From Cycas panzhihuaensis (taxonomy: Eukaryota; Cycadophyta): a stretch of 64,000 nucleotides of DNA. Shown here in pieces: positions 43,011 through 54,557 of the stretch. Position numbers and translations under genes: made by a program. The notes under the pieces are model-generated. The model was not told where the DNA came from, searched no databases, and saw only the letters and a program-made list of their open reading frames with translations. The stretch is taken from assembly GCA_023213395.1 (NCBI GenBank), contig CM041465.1, forward strand, positions 42,973,741 through 43,037,740, written 5' to 3'. Numbering within the stretch: the stretch's first letter is position 1; the number at the start of each line of letters is the position of its first letter.

Positions 43011-44153
43011 CTTGTAAGCCAACAGCTATGGCACCAACCCCTTTAATGTTTAAGGGATAATTGTCTCGTAACTCGATTGACTTATCTGCGGTGTAGGGTT
43101 CGAGTGATTCAAATCAATCTTCTCTGCTTATCATATGTCTCGAGGCTCCAAAGTTGATGTACCATACATCTTTGTCTTGAAGATTGGCAGTAAGAGTGAC
43201 AATAAACACTATTTCTTCTTCTTCCTCATCTGTTTGCTCCTTACTATAATTCCCTACTGGGTACTTTCCTCTTTGAATGTCAGCTCTCCCTTGTGGGCAT
43301 TGGTAGGGGTAATGTCTTGGTTGGCCATAGTGATAACAAACATCAAACACCTTGCATAAGCTTGAGAAATGGCTAGGCTTACTGCATTTATAACATAGCC
43401 TTGCATCCCTTGGTGGATATGTGCGACCACGATCTTTGATTTCTTGCCAACTTCCTCATGATGGATTCTTGATTTTTGGAGTTCGTCCTCTTCCTTTGAA
43501 TTGGCCTCATCCTCTGGGCCCTATGTTCAATTTTGTCACGAAGGCATCTTTTATTTTAGTCATGTCTTCATAGCGTTTGTTTCTTTGCTCCTGTGTCAAC
43601 AATAATCCAGTTAGTTCATCCAGAGTCATTGTATCAATTTGGTCATTGTTGGTTATTATATTAACAGTCACATCGAAGGTTTTTGGCAGTTTGTTGGTTG
43701 TCATCTCTACCATTTCTTGCTTTGTAATGGTTGTCCCTCCACTCAAGATATCATTTCTTATTGAGATGACTTTATGCATGAAATTTGATACTGTGTCTCT
43801 CTTTCATATACAACTTAAACAGTTCCTCCTTAAGAGCTATGATTCTGGCCTTGCTTTTCTAACTACACATGTTCTTGAACAATTTCCATATTGTCGAGGA
43901 AGAATTCACTTTTTCCACATAAATGAGTAGTAGATCAGAAATTGAGAGCTTTAGGATTATTATCCCTACATTATCTTTATCTTGCTAGCTATCTAATTTA
44001 GGACCTTTGACATCAGGCTTTCCTTCAGTGCCATTAACTATATTCCAACCACTTTTTGCCCTCAACAAGGTTCCCACTTTGATTTTCTAGATATGGTAGT
44101 TGGTGTTTGAGAACTTGGCCTGATCGAAAAGAGCTAAGATCGATGAGGCCATT
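43011..44153 (-). pseudogene. copia gag and protease (Copia-3)
   Basis: Gag starts at MASSILALFDQAKFSNTNYHI near 44153 and hits a stop after about 21 codons. ISIRNDILSGGTTITKQEMVE and LTGLLLTQEQRNKRYEDM (43779-43507) give the capsid part. Two zinc knuckles lie near 43400-43290 (CYKCSKPSHFSSLC and the degraded CYHYGQPRHYPYQC). Protease shows WYINFGASRHM near 43165-43130, where the canonical D-S-G reads N-F-G. Confidence 0.85.
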
Positions 44154-44442
44154 TTTTGAAGAAAAAATAATGTCTGAGAAGGTCTGACTGTACAAATGTA
44201 CGGATTTCCATACGGAACCATTATTGTACAGATTAGTACAAAGTGTACCTTGATTGATTTTTTTTTTTTTTTAATGGAGATTACAATTCTGCAATTATTT
44301 TTCTGAAACAATCTTTTGTTTGAGAGAAAATGAGCTCGAAAACTGAAAATGGGTGGCTAGGGTTTTGGACAAAAATGCTCCAAACTCCAAAAATCCTCAA
44401 TCAAATTCAACGAAATCTGTCTTATTGTCTTCGTGTTACTGA
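44154..44442 (-). other. Copia-3 leader, gag-proximal part
   Basis: Non-coding leader with several GTACGG/CCGTAC-like words near 44195-44245 and a T run (44258-44273), interrupted by CopC-b. It resembles leaders of Copia-2 and Copia-5. Confidence 0.72.
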
Positions 44443-44970
44443 TGTGAAAAGAGGGCTAATGGCCTTACAGTCCCAAGATCTAGAAGCTAGGTTCACTCTA
44501 GTTCTAGAAAGCACAAATGCTTAGCAAGTATAATACTCTCAAGATAAAAGAAAGCATAAGAGACAAAGCATAAAATGAAGGAGCAAGAGAAATGATACCA
44601 AATGTGTGGGGTTGGAATTGGTCCAACCTCCAAATGAATAAAACAATTTGATTAGCAAACTGATAGCATAACAATACAGCTCCAACTCACTTGTGAGACA
44701 ATGAGGAGAGGTCTCATTATATAGAGTGAAATGAGAGACCTAAGGCCTTGGATGTTTGACAAGTGTCAAACATCCAAGATACATGCCTTGCATGTAGGAC
44801 ATGTGTCCTTTTGGGCTCTCATGTGAGCAAAAGTGCACCGGGGTCCATTTGACCCTTTAGTGACAATGTTGTGTCACTAGAAAGAATGTGGGTGTGCACT
44901 TTATCATTTAAGTGATAAGTCACCCCTAAAGTACAAAAGTACACATATTACATAAACATAAGGTTTAACA
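44443..44970 (-). repeat. 3' LTR of CopC-b
   Basis: 528 bp, plus strand TGTGAAAAGAGG to GGTTTAACA. Palindrome at 44748-44777. The second palindrome at 44901-44918 has one mismatch. Confidence 0.94.
44748..44777. promoter_or_regulatory. 14-bp-arm palindrome in CopC-b LTR
   Basis: Arms TTGGATGTTTGACA and TGTCAAACATCCAA with an AG spacer, repeated at 51978-52007. Compared with CopC-a, one base pair of the stem is changed on both arms. Confidence 0.8.
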
Positions 44971-44981
44971 CCCCCCCTTAC
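44971..44981 (-). other. polypurine tract of CopC-b
   Basis: The plus strand CCCCCCCTTAC abuts the LTR. As in CopC-a, pol reads through it (KGGC) and stops at the TAA inside the LTR's first TGTTAA. Confidence 0.88.
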
Positions 44982-46537
44982 TCTTTACAATGTTAAGTCG
45001 GACACCAAGACCATCTCTGAATTTTATAAACGTTTCTCTACCAAGAGGCTTGGTAATGATATCTGCTGTCTTCTCCTCTCGAGGGTGCATCTGGAGGTTG
45101 ATCTCACCATTCTGCACATGCTCTCTGATGAAGTGACGATGAACCTCGATGTGTTTGGTCCGTGCATGAAAAACTGGATTCTTGGCTAACTTGAGTACAT
45201 TTTGATTGTCACAGTATATCTTGGTGGGGTGACCCTGCTCAAGTCCAAGTTCCCCAAGAATCCGTCGTAGCCAGATAGCTTCACAAGCTGTGCTGACTGC
45301 AGCTTTATACTCTGCTTCGGTGGAGGACAAGGTAACATTGGATTGCTTTTTGCAACTCCACGAAACAACTGTTGAACCAAGGGAAAAGCGATGTTAGGGT
45401 TGATCTCCTGCTATCTTGGTAACCTGCCCAATCAGAATCTGAGAACCCTTCCAGAGTGAAGTTCTCATTATGCGCATACTTAAGGCCATGCTATAATGTG
45501 CCTTTGATGCATTTAAGTATGCATTTAGCTGCATTCCAATGTATCTGATTGGGTTGAGACATGTATCGTGAACAAATCCCAACTGCAAATGAAATGTCCG
45601 GTCGAGTGTTGGTGAGATAAATGAGGCTCCCAATCAACTGTCGGTAATGTGTGGGATCTGTAGGTGCAACTTCCTGATTGAGAGTAAGCTTAGATCCATT
45701 CTCCATTGGTGTAGGCGCTGGTTTGCAGTCGTGCATACTGAACCACTGCAAAATGTCCCATGAATATTTCGCTTGGGAGATGAAGATATAGCCTGGCTAT
45801 TGCCATATCTCAAAGCCTAAGAAATAATGAAGAAGTCCAAGATCTGTCATCTCGAAACTTCTCTTCAAGTCATCTTGGAGAATGTGTATCATCTTAGTGT
45901 CATTGCCAGTGATCACTAAGTCATCTATATACAAGGCAACAAAAATGACATGGTTCTTTTCATGTTTTATATATAGGTTAGGATTTGAAGTAGATCGATG
46001 AAACGCATGTTTCAAGAAGTAATCATCGATCTTTGAGTACCATGCTCTTGGAACTTGTTTCAAGCCATATAATGCCTTTTTTAGGCGACATATAAAATGC
46101 TCCTTGCCTTGTACTTTGTAACCGGGAGGTTGCTCCAAGTATACCTCCTCCTGAAGATCGCCATTAAGAAAGGCGCTCTTCACGTCCATCTGATAGATTG
46201 GCCATTTGCATTGAGCAGCTAAGGCCAAGATGAGTCTGATGGTGTTCATATTTGCCACTGGTGCAAAAGTCTCCTCATAGTCTATGCCTTCCTTTTGTTT
46301 GAATCCTTTTGCCACAAGGCGGGCCTTCTGCCACTTAAGTGAACCATCAGAATGGAATTTAGTCTTGTAGACCCATTTGCAACTGATTGCCTGTTTGTGT
46401 TTAGGAAATTCAACCAAATCCCAAGTACCATTCTTTTCAATAGAATGGATTTCTTCATCCATGGCAGCCTTCCAATTTTCATTTTTAGAAGCCTCCTCAA
46501 AAGTGGAAGGCTCATCGACACATAGCACTTCACCCAT
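44982..46537 (-). pseudogene. copia reverse transcriptase and RNase H (CopC-b)
   Basis: RT in 46537-45797, 246 open codons: FEEASKNENWKAAMDEEI, DYEETFAPVANMNTIRL, DVKSAFLNGDLQEEVY, LYGLKQVPRAWYSKID and the intact active site ALYIDDLVITGND. A stop near 45796 and frame changes near 45500 and 45380 follow. RNase H in 45330-44965: SSTEAEYKAAVSTACEAIWL, IYCDNQNVLKLA and TADIITKPLGR. RT is the best preserved copia polymerase in the window. Confidence 0.93.
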
Positions 46538-47788
46538 AAGTGCATAATTGGTTTGCTGCCTGTATTTTGATGGACGATTTCCTTCAATGATGTGGCTGTC
46601 TTATACTGTCTGAGTGTACCATTTTGGTAACTTTTGAATTGAAGTGACTTGAACCTTAAGATCTTCTGGTCTAAGTGGTTGATCAATAGAAGATGTGCTT
46701 GGATCAAGTGGAGCAAAATCAGTTGATGTAGACAGTCTAGCAGGTGCAGATGATGTACATGGAGTAGAAGATTGAGAGGGAAGGAAGGCCTCAACAATCT
46801 TCTTGCATTGTCAATGGGAGGTTGTATGGATGTTGTTTGCAACTCTTTGTGATCTTCTTCAGCAAAGATGACATCTCTTGAGAGATGCATTTTCTTCCCA
46901 ATGGGATCATACAACTTGTAGGCTTTGCTATGAATGGCATATCTTACAAAGATGCATTTTAGACTATGCTTGTCTAATTTTGTGCTTTGCTGATCGAGAA
47001 TGTGCATATAAGCAGTGCACCCAAAAGTCCTCAAATGGTTGTCAGTTGGCTTTTTGCTAGACCATGCCTCCTCGGGTGTCATATCGGTGACTGTTGTAGT
47101 TGGACTGCGATTGGCCACATAGGCAGCTGTGTGAAATGCTTACCCTTGAAGCTCGAGTGAGTCCTTGTGCATGCATCATTGCTTTGGCTTTATTAGCCAA
47201 AGTTCTGTTCATTCGTTTGGAGACTCCATTTTGTTGAGGAGTGTGAGGAATAGTCAGTTGTCTCCGAATGCCATTATCCTTGCAGTATTGGGTGAATTCA
47301 TTTGAAGTAAATTCACCTCCATTGTCTGTCCTTAATGTTTTGATAGAGTGGCCAGATTCATTTTCCACTTCAAGCTAGAATTCTTTGAACTTGGAAAATG
47401 CTTCAGATTTGTGTTTGATGAAGTATACCCAGATTTTATGAGAAAAGTCATCAATGAAGGAGATGTAGTACAAAGCTCCTCCAAAAGATGCAGTGGACAT
47501 AGGTCCACACAAATCCGAGTGTACCAACTGCAAAGGATGTGATGCATGCCATGCTTTGCCTTTAGGGAAAGGCAAGCGATGTTGAGTCCCCATTATGCAC
47601 GCTTCACAAAGACATTTTGTGCCATAAATCTTTGGAAGCCCATGTACCATATTTTTGTTGATCATCTGCCTTAAGTTGTCTAAGCTCAAATGGCCTAGAC
47701 GTTGATGCCAAAGTTGCATCTTGGACAAGTATGGAGTGACAATTGAACCAAAGTAAGCAGAATCAAGTGTTATATTATTTGCATCCAA
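46538..47788 (-). pseudogene. copia integrase and linker (CopC-b)
   Basis: The pre-integrase and zinc region MQLWHQRLGHLSLDNL, CEACIMGTQHRLPF and the first Asp in LVHSDLCGPM lie in 47788-47375. The second Asp is in TLRTDNGGEF. The third acid reads NGVSKRMNRTL, so the catalytic Glu is Lys. A stop at 47369 and a frame change near 47150 break it. The C-terminal YAHILDQQSTKLDKHS-like part and a Ser/His-rich linker run to 46540. Confidence 0.9.
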
Positions 47789-49169
47789 TTAGTAGAGGCC
47801 TTGATCCTCATATCTAATAGCTACTACTTGGTCATCTTTGTCACTGATTACACATTTCTCATTTCTGAACAAGACACTCATCTGTTGTTTGTCCAACTTG
47901 CTAACAGATAGTAAGTTCTTGTCCATTGAAGGTATGAAGTAGGCATTGCCATTGGGAAATGAAGAGTAAGGATTTGTAGAGGAGTGAAATGGAGCTATTG
48001 TGCCTATTCCAGAAATCTTAACAGATTGATTGTTCCCAAAGGTCACTGATTGACCTTTACCTTCCTTGATGTCAGTAGGGAGTTCTTCACTCCCAGTCAT
48101 GTGTTGCGAAGCTCCAGAATCGATAATCCAAGTTTCATCAACCTTGGATGTTTGATATGCACAAAACGGTTTGTCTTCATCTGCAAATTGATTAAAGTGG
48201 CGTTGATTGCCACCTCTAAAACCCCCCCTTCCTCTTTGACCTCCTCGATAGGCACCTCGATTTGGTCGCGGGGGTTGCTGTTGTTGCTATTGTTGGAATC
48301 TTTGTTGATATTGCTGACGTGGCTGCTGCTGTCACTGATTTGGTTGACGTGGCTGCTGCTGCTGTTGACGTAGATCTGCTTGCTTCTTTCTACAATCAGG
48401 TGCTATGTGGCCAGGTTTGCCACAATAATGACATACAACATTGGTCTTTGAAGACCCAATGTTCATGTTCTCAAACTGCTTTGAGAGTGCAGGTTTGGGT
48501 TTCTGCTTGGCCTTTGATTTGGCCGTGAATGCACCTGAAGTGGACGGTTCCTCCTCATTATCCTTGGTGTAGATTTGTTCTTTTTGAAGTAATAAACTTT
48601 CAAATTCATTGGATGTCATTCTTTTGAGAGAACCATCTCCTGTAGTAGATGATATGAAGCCATTGTAGTCCTTTGACAAAGCTTTGGTAACAGATGTGAT
48701 CAGTTCATCTCTTGTTGCTGGACTACCTAGTGTATTCAACTCATTGCATACCTCCTTGATGGAGGAAAGAAAAGTCGACATAGGCTTGACAAACTTTACA
48801 GAATACAACTTGGCGTTTACCATTAAAATGCGAGCTTCATCTCGCCTTTCATACAATGAGGACAAAATGTCCGAAGCTTCTTTAGAGGTTTTTGTACAAG
48901 CAATGTTTTGATCCACATGTACATCAACAATCATATGAAGGAATGCCAAAGTGATTTCATCTTTGGCTTTCCAAGCAGCAACAAAAACATCATCAGGTTG
49001 CACAGTTACATTGCCATTGACAACAGGTATTAGTTGGGGTAGCCTTCCAGAAACATAACCCCAAAATTTATTCATGATCAACAGATTTTGAGTGATTCTC
49101 TTCCATTCTTGATAATTATCTTGGCCTGTTAATCAAATGGTGCATGCATTAAGCATGTTAATAGCAACC
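47789..49169 (-). pseudogene. copia gag and protease (CopC-b)
   Basis: Start MVAINMLNACTI at 49169, stop soon after, then 249 open codons in 49081-48332: RRDEARILMVNAKLYSVKFV, SSIKEVCNELNTLGSPATRDEL and the zinc knuckle CHYCGKPGHIAPDC. A Gln-rich run and RGGQRGRGGFRGG-like box (48300-48205) follow, then protease WIIDSGASQHMTGSEEL (about 48125-48070) with an intact DSG. Confidence 0.9.
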
Positions 49170-51658
49170 ATGTTTCATTTATAAGGCTTGAAGCTAGCAG
49201 ATAACTTGGAAACTCAAAGCTTTCGTCACTTAAGTTCCACCTTCTAACGAAACCAACAGTTCTGATCTTACTAGAAGATCCAACAACTGAATGGAATGAT
49301 GAGGGGTGAAGGATTAGGCTGTGGAGTTGGTCCAACTCTGATCTATAGAAGAGATCCAACAGTTGGCCAAGTTAAATCTAGGACAAGGCAGGTAGGGTTG
49401 ATCTACATGGACGTACCATGCTTTCCCTGGGATTCACAGCCCCAATAACACCCTTTTCGAACCTCCTTTCCCTCAAGCAACCTTAATTGTCATGCATTGA
49501 CCGTACGGCTATTGGTCCCCTAGGGAATGCACCAAGCTTAAGGTTATTTCAGAGGCAAGGTTTGAACCTTTTTCGGGCCTCTCCAACAAGATTTTAAGTC
49601 ACTTTTTAGAAGTTTTAAAGTGAACTTAGATTTATTTTTACTTGGATGATGTACTTATGAGAATGCTTGATTAAGCTTTACAATTAAAGTGGCTTCAAAA
49701 AAGAAGCAAATTTAGTACATCAATATGAACACTTAAGGTGTTGTTACAATGAGCACTTAAATAGGTGTAGTGCTTATGTAGATCCAAGTAAAAAACAGAT
49801 GCTTGATTACAATGAGTTTTGCAAAAAAGTACTTTGAAAATGTGCTTAAGTACTCAATGAAGCAAAGCAAAACTTTGTGATGAAGATACAAATGGGTTCC
49901 TTTTAATGCTCAAAAGTGAAGGTAAGAGAACCACTTGCAAAGTAGGACACCAAGCACCAAGTGTTGGGACTTTAAAATAGTCCCAACGATAAAAAACGGA
50001 AGTGATTTTATTAAGTACAAAGTATTTTTTGAGCCCTTTTTGTGACTAAGGGCAATAGGTCACCATGTAAGGTGCCTTAAAAAAGTGTTTAAAAATAGTG
50101 ATAAATATCACTTTTACAATAGGCAAACACTTAAAATCACTTCACCTAAGCCAATTAACACTTATGCAACATTAATTAAGTGTTAAAAGAAGCTTAAAGA
50201 GCCAAAAAACAGAGACTGAAATTTGAATTTTTTTTTGCAAGTTGAACAATAAGGACACCACGCAGGGAGCCTTTGAAAATGCTAAAACAAGAGTATTTTT
50301 GAGTCTTCAAAGAAGTGAGTTTGAGTTAGTATTGGTGATTTAATGAAATCACTCAATACTTAGAAGATTTTTAGCTCCAAAGATACAAAAAAAGATGATT
50401 TTTCTCTTAAGAAAATTTAAAACTAAGGTCACTATGCAAAGTGCCTTTTCTAAGAAAATGACTTAATGAAGAGAAAGAATCATTTTTGATGTAGAAAAAT
50501 ACTTGAAAAAACTTGATTTAGTTGTTTTCAGTAAAGTGAAGTCAGCAAGTATTAAATGAAAAAAAAATCATTTAAAGAAACTTTGGAATTGGATTTAAAA
50601 AAAGGATTTTTGAATACTTACTAAAAACTTTAGAATAACGTAAGTTTATATAAAAGGGAATATTCAGTGAATATTCCACTTTTTATAACCTAATGTTAAA
50701 AAACGTAAAGTTTCAAAGAAAAACCTTTTTCAAAAAAAGAGAATAGCGACCGGCCATTGCTCGTCAGGCGTCATAGAGACGAACGGATCATTCGATCTCC
50801 CTGCAGAGGGCACAGAATGATCTGAGATTTTAGAAGAAGGGACGCAGTTAGCACACGGAGCTGTCTCTGCATTTGTAGAGCATTTTGTCTACTGTGCAAT
50901 GAGAACCGAGCAGATGAAGCTTTGGCTGGGCGCATAGGTCGTGTGATAAAAAATGAACAGCCGTACAGCTATAAGGGTTTGAGACCCTTCAACACTGCAG
51001 TAAAACCTTCTTTGAGACTTGATACACCTGCTCTGAGAGTCAAATTCTGGACAGCCAGCCTAGATTGAAGAAAACCGAGTGAAAAAACTCTATTTTTGAT
51101 GAAAAATTCACTAAGAATAGTGAATAAACAGCTCAACTCTGCTAAGAAATATCTCAAAACAATTGCAGATTACAAATTAGAGCTTGAGAGCTGATTTGTA
51201 GCAAAGAACAGGCTAAATACAGACAACACAAATGATTTGGAGTTCCTTAGTGGGGTTCAAGGGCTGAAACTAGCCCAGAAATAGTCCACAGCCTGCAAAA
51301 GATTAATAGCTTGAAACAGACTTCATTAAAGAGTTTCAGAAAATTGCATAATATGCCAACACCTGAACTATAAGAAGAATAGGCTTAAAAAAATTGATTT
51401 TTAGTGAAAAATCATAAAAAAACGTGAGTACTTTTGCTCAAAACCTTGAAGGTGATCTGAAAAAAAAAAAAATTCAGATTTGAGTATAGAATGCTCCAGC
51501 CTTTAAAAATACTCTAGCAGCTTGAACTTGCAAGAAATGGTCTTCAAACAAACCTTGGATCGCCTTCGGAGAGCGAAGGTCGTCACTAAGGGTTTGTTGG
51601 CCTTCTTTGAATCTCCTTGAGCAGCTACAAACAGAACACAGGGAACTAGTCTCCTCTT
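49170..51658 (-). other. long 5' leader of CopC-b
   Basis: About 2.5 kb without a supportable gene, homologous to the CopC-a leader (for example the plus-strand TTGGTCCCCTAGGGAATG near 49514 and GGTCACCATG near 50062). Hairpin at 51553-51591. Confidence 0.8.
51553..51591 (-). promoter_or_regulatory. conserved 39-nt leader hairpin (CopC-b)
   Basis: Plus strand CCTTGG, CCTTC, loop GGAGAGC, GAAGG, CTAAGG. Inner stem perfect, outer stem with one mismatch. 67 nt from the primer site. Confidence 0.62.
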
Positions 51659-51670
51659 GCTCTGATACCA
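51659..51670 (-). other. primer binding site of CopC-b
   Basis: The plus strand GCTCTGATACCA, exact complement of TGGTATCAGAGC. Confidence 0.92.
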
Positions 51671-51672
51671 AA

Positions 51673-52229
51673 TGTGAAAAGAGGCCTAATGGCCTCATAG
51701 TCCCAAGATCTAGAAGCTAGGTTCACTCTAGTTCTAGAAAGCACAAATGCTTAGCAAGTATAATACTCTCAAGATAAAAGAAAGCATAAGAGACAAAGCA
51801 TAAAATGAAGGAGCAAAAGAAATGATACCAAATGTGTGGGGTTGGAATTGGTCCAACCTCCAAATGAATAAAACAATTTGATTAGCAAACTCATAGCATA
51901 ACAATACAGCTCCAACTCACTTGTGAGACAATGAGGAGAGGTCTCATTATATAGAGTGAAATGAGAGACCTAAGGCCTTGGATGTTTGACAAGTGTCAAA
52001 CATCCAAGATACATGCCTTGCATGTAGGACATGTGTCCTTTTGGGCTCTCATGTAAGCAAAAGTGCATGGGGGTCCACTTGACCCTTTAGTGACAACGTT
52101 GTGTCACTAGAAAGAATGTGGGTGTGCACTTTATCACTTAAGTGATAAGTCACCCCTAAAGTACAAAAGTACACATATTACATAAAAAATAAAGTACATA
52201 ATCTTAACATGTAAACATAAGGTTTAACA
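51673..52229 (-). repeat. 5' LTR of CopC-b
   Basis: 557 bp, plus strand TGTGAAAAGAGG to GGTTTAACA. Palindromes at 51978-52007 and 52131-52148 (TTATCACTTAAGTGATAA, perfect). Confidence 0.94.
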
Positions 52230-52234
52230 ACTGA

Positions 52235-52720
52235 GACACAAATTCGTGAGATTTTTGTAGAAATTTGATGTGGATATGCCAAATCCATGCAGACTGGTAA
52301 AGGGGCCATAATTACCTCATGATGACCTTTGATGACTTTGAGCCAGTTGAAAGAAATGATCTTCGTGCCACGATCTACTTGCTGGTCAATTTTCATGCGA
52401 TTTTGAGCACTTTGAAAATTTGTTGTTCGTATAAGTCCGTACAATTTGAAATCTACGGTCTCTTTTCTTCTCTTGAAATTTCAACTTCTTCTTTTTCCTC
52501 TTAGTGCTTTAGCCTTTGGATTGAACTTCCTCTTCTTCTTTCCCTTTGGGTGTTATTGAGGAAGGGATTGCCCCCTTAAATATACACAACAGATTGTAAC
52601 CAAAAGATCTATAGATGATACGTGGCAGACAAGTGTCTAATCCTCCATTGGGAGTTACATAATGAGGGTCTTATAACATTACCCCTTAAAGATCCTAGGA
52701 TAAAACATTATACTCTAACA
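52235..52720 (-). repeat. 5' LTR and leader start of Copia-3
   Basis: On the minus strand the LTR begins TGTTAGAGTATAATG at 52720, as in Copia-5. It contains TATATTTAAGG near 52585. The LTR end and primer site cannot be placed with confidence (expected near 52510). The leader below it contains a GTACG-type word near 52430-52445 and continues at 44442. Confidence 0.78.
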
Positions 52721-54369
52721 AAACTTTTGTAGTTTACGCTTCTTGGCCATTGTGTCACCCTTTGTTGGCTTTACTCTAGTATTCCTTTTTTTGGAGGATG
52801 CTTCGGTGGTATTGGAAGGTCCCCTAGGTGCTGAGGGTTTCACTAGAATTTGTCATTACAATGGTTATCAAGGTCTTTTGTATTTTTATCATGCACTTTC
52901 TCTTGAAACCAAAGTTTATTGAAGTTCAACACACTAGCTATCCCAAGGCTACCTGTTTGTGCTTCTTTCATGTCTCTAGTTTAATTTGGCCTTGGTTGTC
53001 TCCTCATGACCTTTGATTTGTCTTTGGTGTCTTGTTTATTGTTGCACACTAGTCTTCATGTATATGTTACATGTATGGAAAATTGCAAGCAACATACACA
53101 AACATTATATTACGTAGTTTTTCCACGTAATTCATTATTTTATTGAACAATCATTGAACACATGCTTGGGCTTGTCCTTGCTTGTGGTTATATTGGCTCA
53201 CTCAACTCTTGCGCTAAAGAGTATTGCCTATGATCAATTGAGTTTGCCCTCAGATTGAAACTGGGTGAGAAATGCTTTGTTAATACCGTAGTCTAAGTGC
53301 CTTGGTATAAAAATGTATAATATTTGGCAGAAAATCCTTAACTCTTCATAACATAGTGTCTCAATTACAATTAACAATGATGATTGATGTTGCCTTTTGG
53401 AATCCCTGTATATTTGTGCAGTTTTCGACGTAGTCAACATTGTCTTGCCTTATTGTTCTTTGATTGTTGTCATTCCCTTCTAGCCATTCTACCATTCCCT
53501 TCTAACTATTCAAAGCATTCCCCATAAACCAATTTTTGCTATTGTAACCCTTCCAACCATTTTGGCAACTATTCTTCAGTAGTTTCCTCTTGTTATTTTG
53601 TCAGTTCTATCTGTTAAAACCATTCCTTAGGTCATTCTTGCCCATTCCTATTACTCATATACTGGATTTGCTACGCACATAATTAAGTACATTGTAATTA
53701 ATTAACCAATAATCCAAAAAGACATGAATAATTATAATACACCCTTTGAAATGGTATAAAAGTAGGACAATAAATATTTGTAGAACATCATTGGAAATTT
53801 AATCAATGATCTTTGTATGTTCAAGCTCTTTGGAACATTTGGACCACTTTAGGTGGTATTATTTTCAATTATTTTTAGTATTGATTGATTGGGTCATTCC
53901 CCATTTGATCCCTTGTAGGATTTTCCTCCTTTAGAGTTTACATAGCCTTTAGGTAGAGCTTTTTCAAATTCTATTTCAAACTCCAATTCTCTATTAATTC
54001 TATTCTTTTGTTATTTTTAAACAATTTCTATTTTTTTTCTTGTTGAATTAAAAGATGAATATTATAATATATCACATAATGGAGATATAACATCTCACAT
54101 CTTAAAGTCTTTGAGGTTTGATGCTAATATTAATGATTAGGAAATGGAATAAGGATTTGATTAATTGTATTGTGCCTTTCTTGTCATCTTTGTAAGTTGC
54201 ATTACTACTCATAGAATTCTAAATACGAAGAATAATGTAATAAATTCTTGTTCATACCATATATTAGGTTTTTGCATGGTTTGCATGATTATGGATTTTA
54301 AGAAGCCATTATGTTATTGTCTAGAATAGGCTCCTAACATGTTATTATCTATTGCACTTTTGGTTGCAG
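52721..54369. other. unique or intronic sequence, no gene seen
   Basis: AT-rich, no coding stretch I can support. A short inverted repeat TTACGT/ACGTAA lies around 53111-53131. Near 53750-53790, TATAAAAGTAGG and AATAAATATT resemble promoter and polyadenylation signals of a solo LTR, but no TG/CA ends or duplication could be fixed. The last 30 bp are a pyrimidine-rich splice acceptor leading into the exon at 54370. Confidence 0.5.
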
Positions 54370-54557
54370 TTCAGGAAGGTGGTGCTACTGAGACAAATTA
54401 TTTGCAACTGCAAGACTTAGTTTCAGAAGAACATGTTATTTGGGTTGACACAATTAATGGATTGACTGATGCTACAAGGCATTTTACAGAGGTCAAAGTT
54501 GTTGGAATAGATTGTGAGTGGAGACCTAACTATTTGAAAGGAAAGGAGCCTAATAAG
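54370..54557 (+). CDS. single exon of a 3'-5' exonuclease-domain gene (mut-7-homolog-like)
   Basis: This is the only non-transposon coding piece found. It is bounded by an acceptor (TTGGTTGCAG, AG at 54368-54369) and a donor (AAG then GTAACC at 54558). The 188-bp exon enters with two bases completing a codon and leaves in phase 0. The product reads GGATETNYLQLQDLV, VIWVDTINGLTDATRHF and KVVGIDCEWRPNYLKGKEPNKV. GIDCEWRP fits the Exo I motif of DEDD exonucleases, with the Asp and Glu that bind metal. Plant exonuclease mut-7 homologs have this motif followed by VSxMQIA-like sequence, which would start the next exon. I found no further exon in the window. The open frame around it extends into intron on both sides, so its apparent ATG at 54339 is not the real start. 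It could be a live gene with giant introns or a stranded fragment. Confidence 0.72.

Larger units (their letters stand above)
44443..52229 (-). mobile_element. CopC-b: full-length copia element with long leader
   Basis: 7787 bp, perfect ACTGA duplication (44438-44442 and 52230-52234). LTRs are 528 and 557 bp; the difference lies mainly in extra bases near the plus-strand right end. Structure as CopC-a, leader about 2.5 kb. Inserted in the leader of Copia-3. Confidence 0.96.
9847..52720 (-). mobile_element. Copia-3: old copia element split into three pieces
   Basis: The parts on the minus strand are 52720-52235 (5' LTR and leader), 44442-42026 (leader end, gag, protease, pre-integrase, integrase) and 11582-9847 (integrase end, linker, RT, RNase H start). 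They total about 4.6 kb. The gaps are GypA-a (11583-42020, duplication CTCCT at 11578-11582 and 42021-42025) and CopC-b (44443-52229, duplication ACTGA at 44438-44442 and 52230-52234). Reading across the GypA-a gap rejoins integrase within its HIPNKR segment. The 3' end is truncated in RNase H at 9847. Confidence 0.92.

Noticed and set aside
53640-53900. Possible solo LTR with TATAAAAG and AATAAATA
   Set aside because: No TG/CA ends, no 5-bp duplication and no second copy in the window, so it is only mentioned in the unique-region entry.
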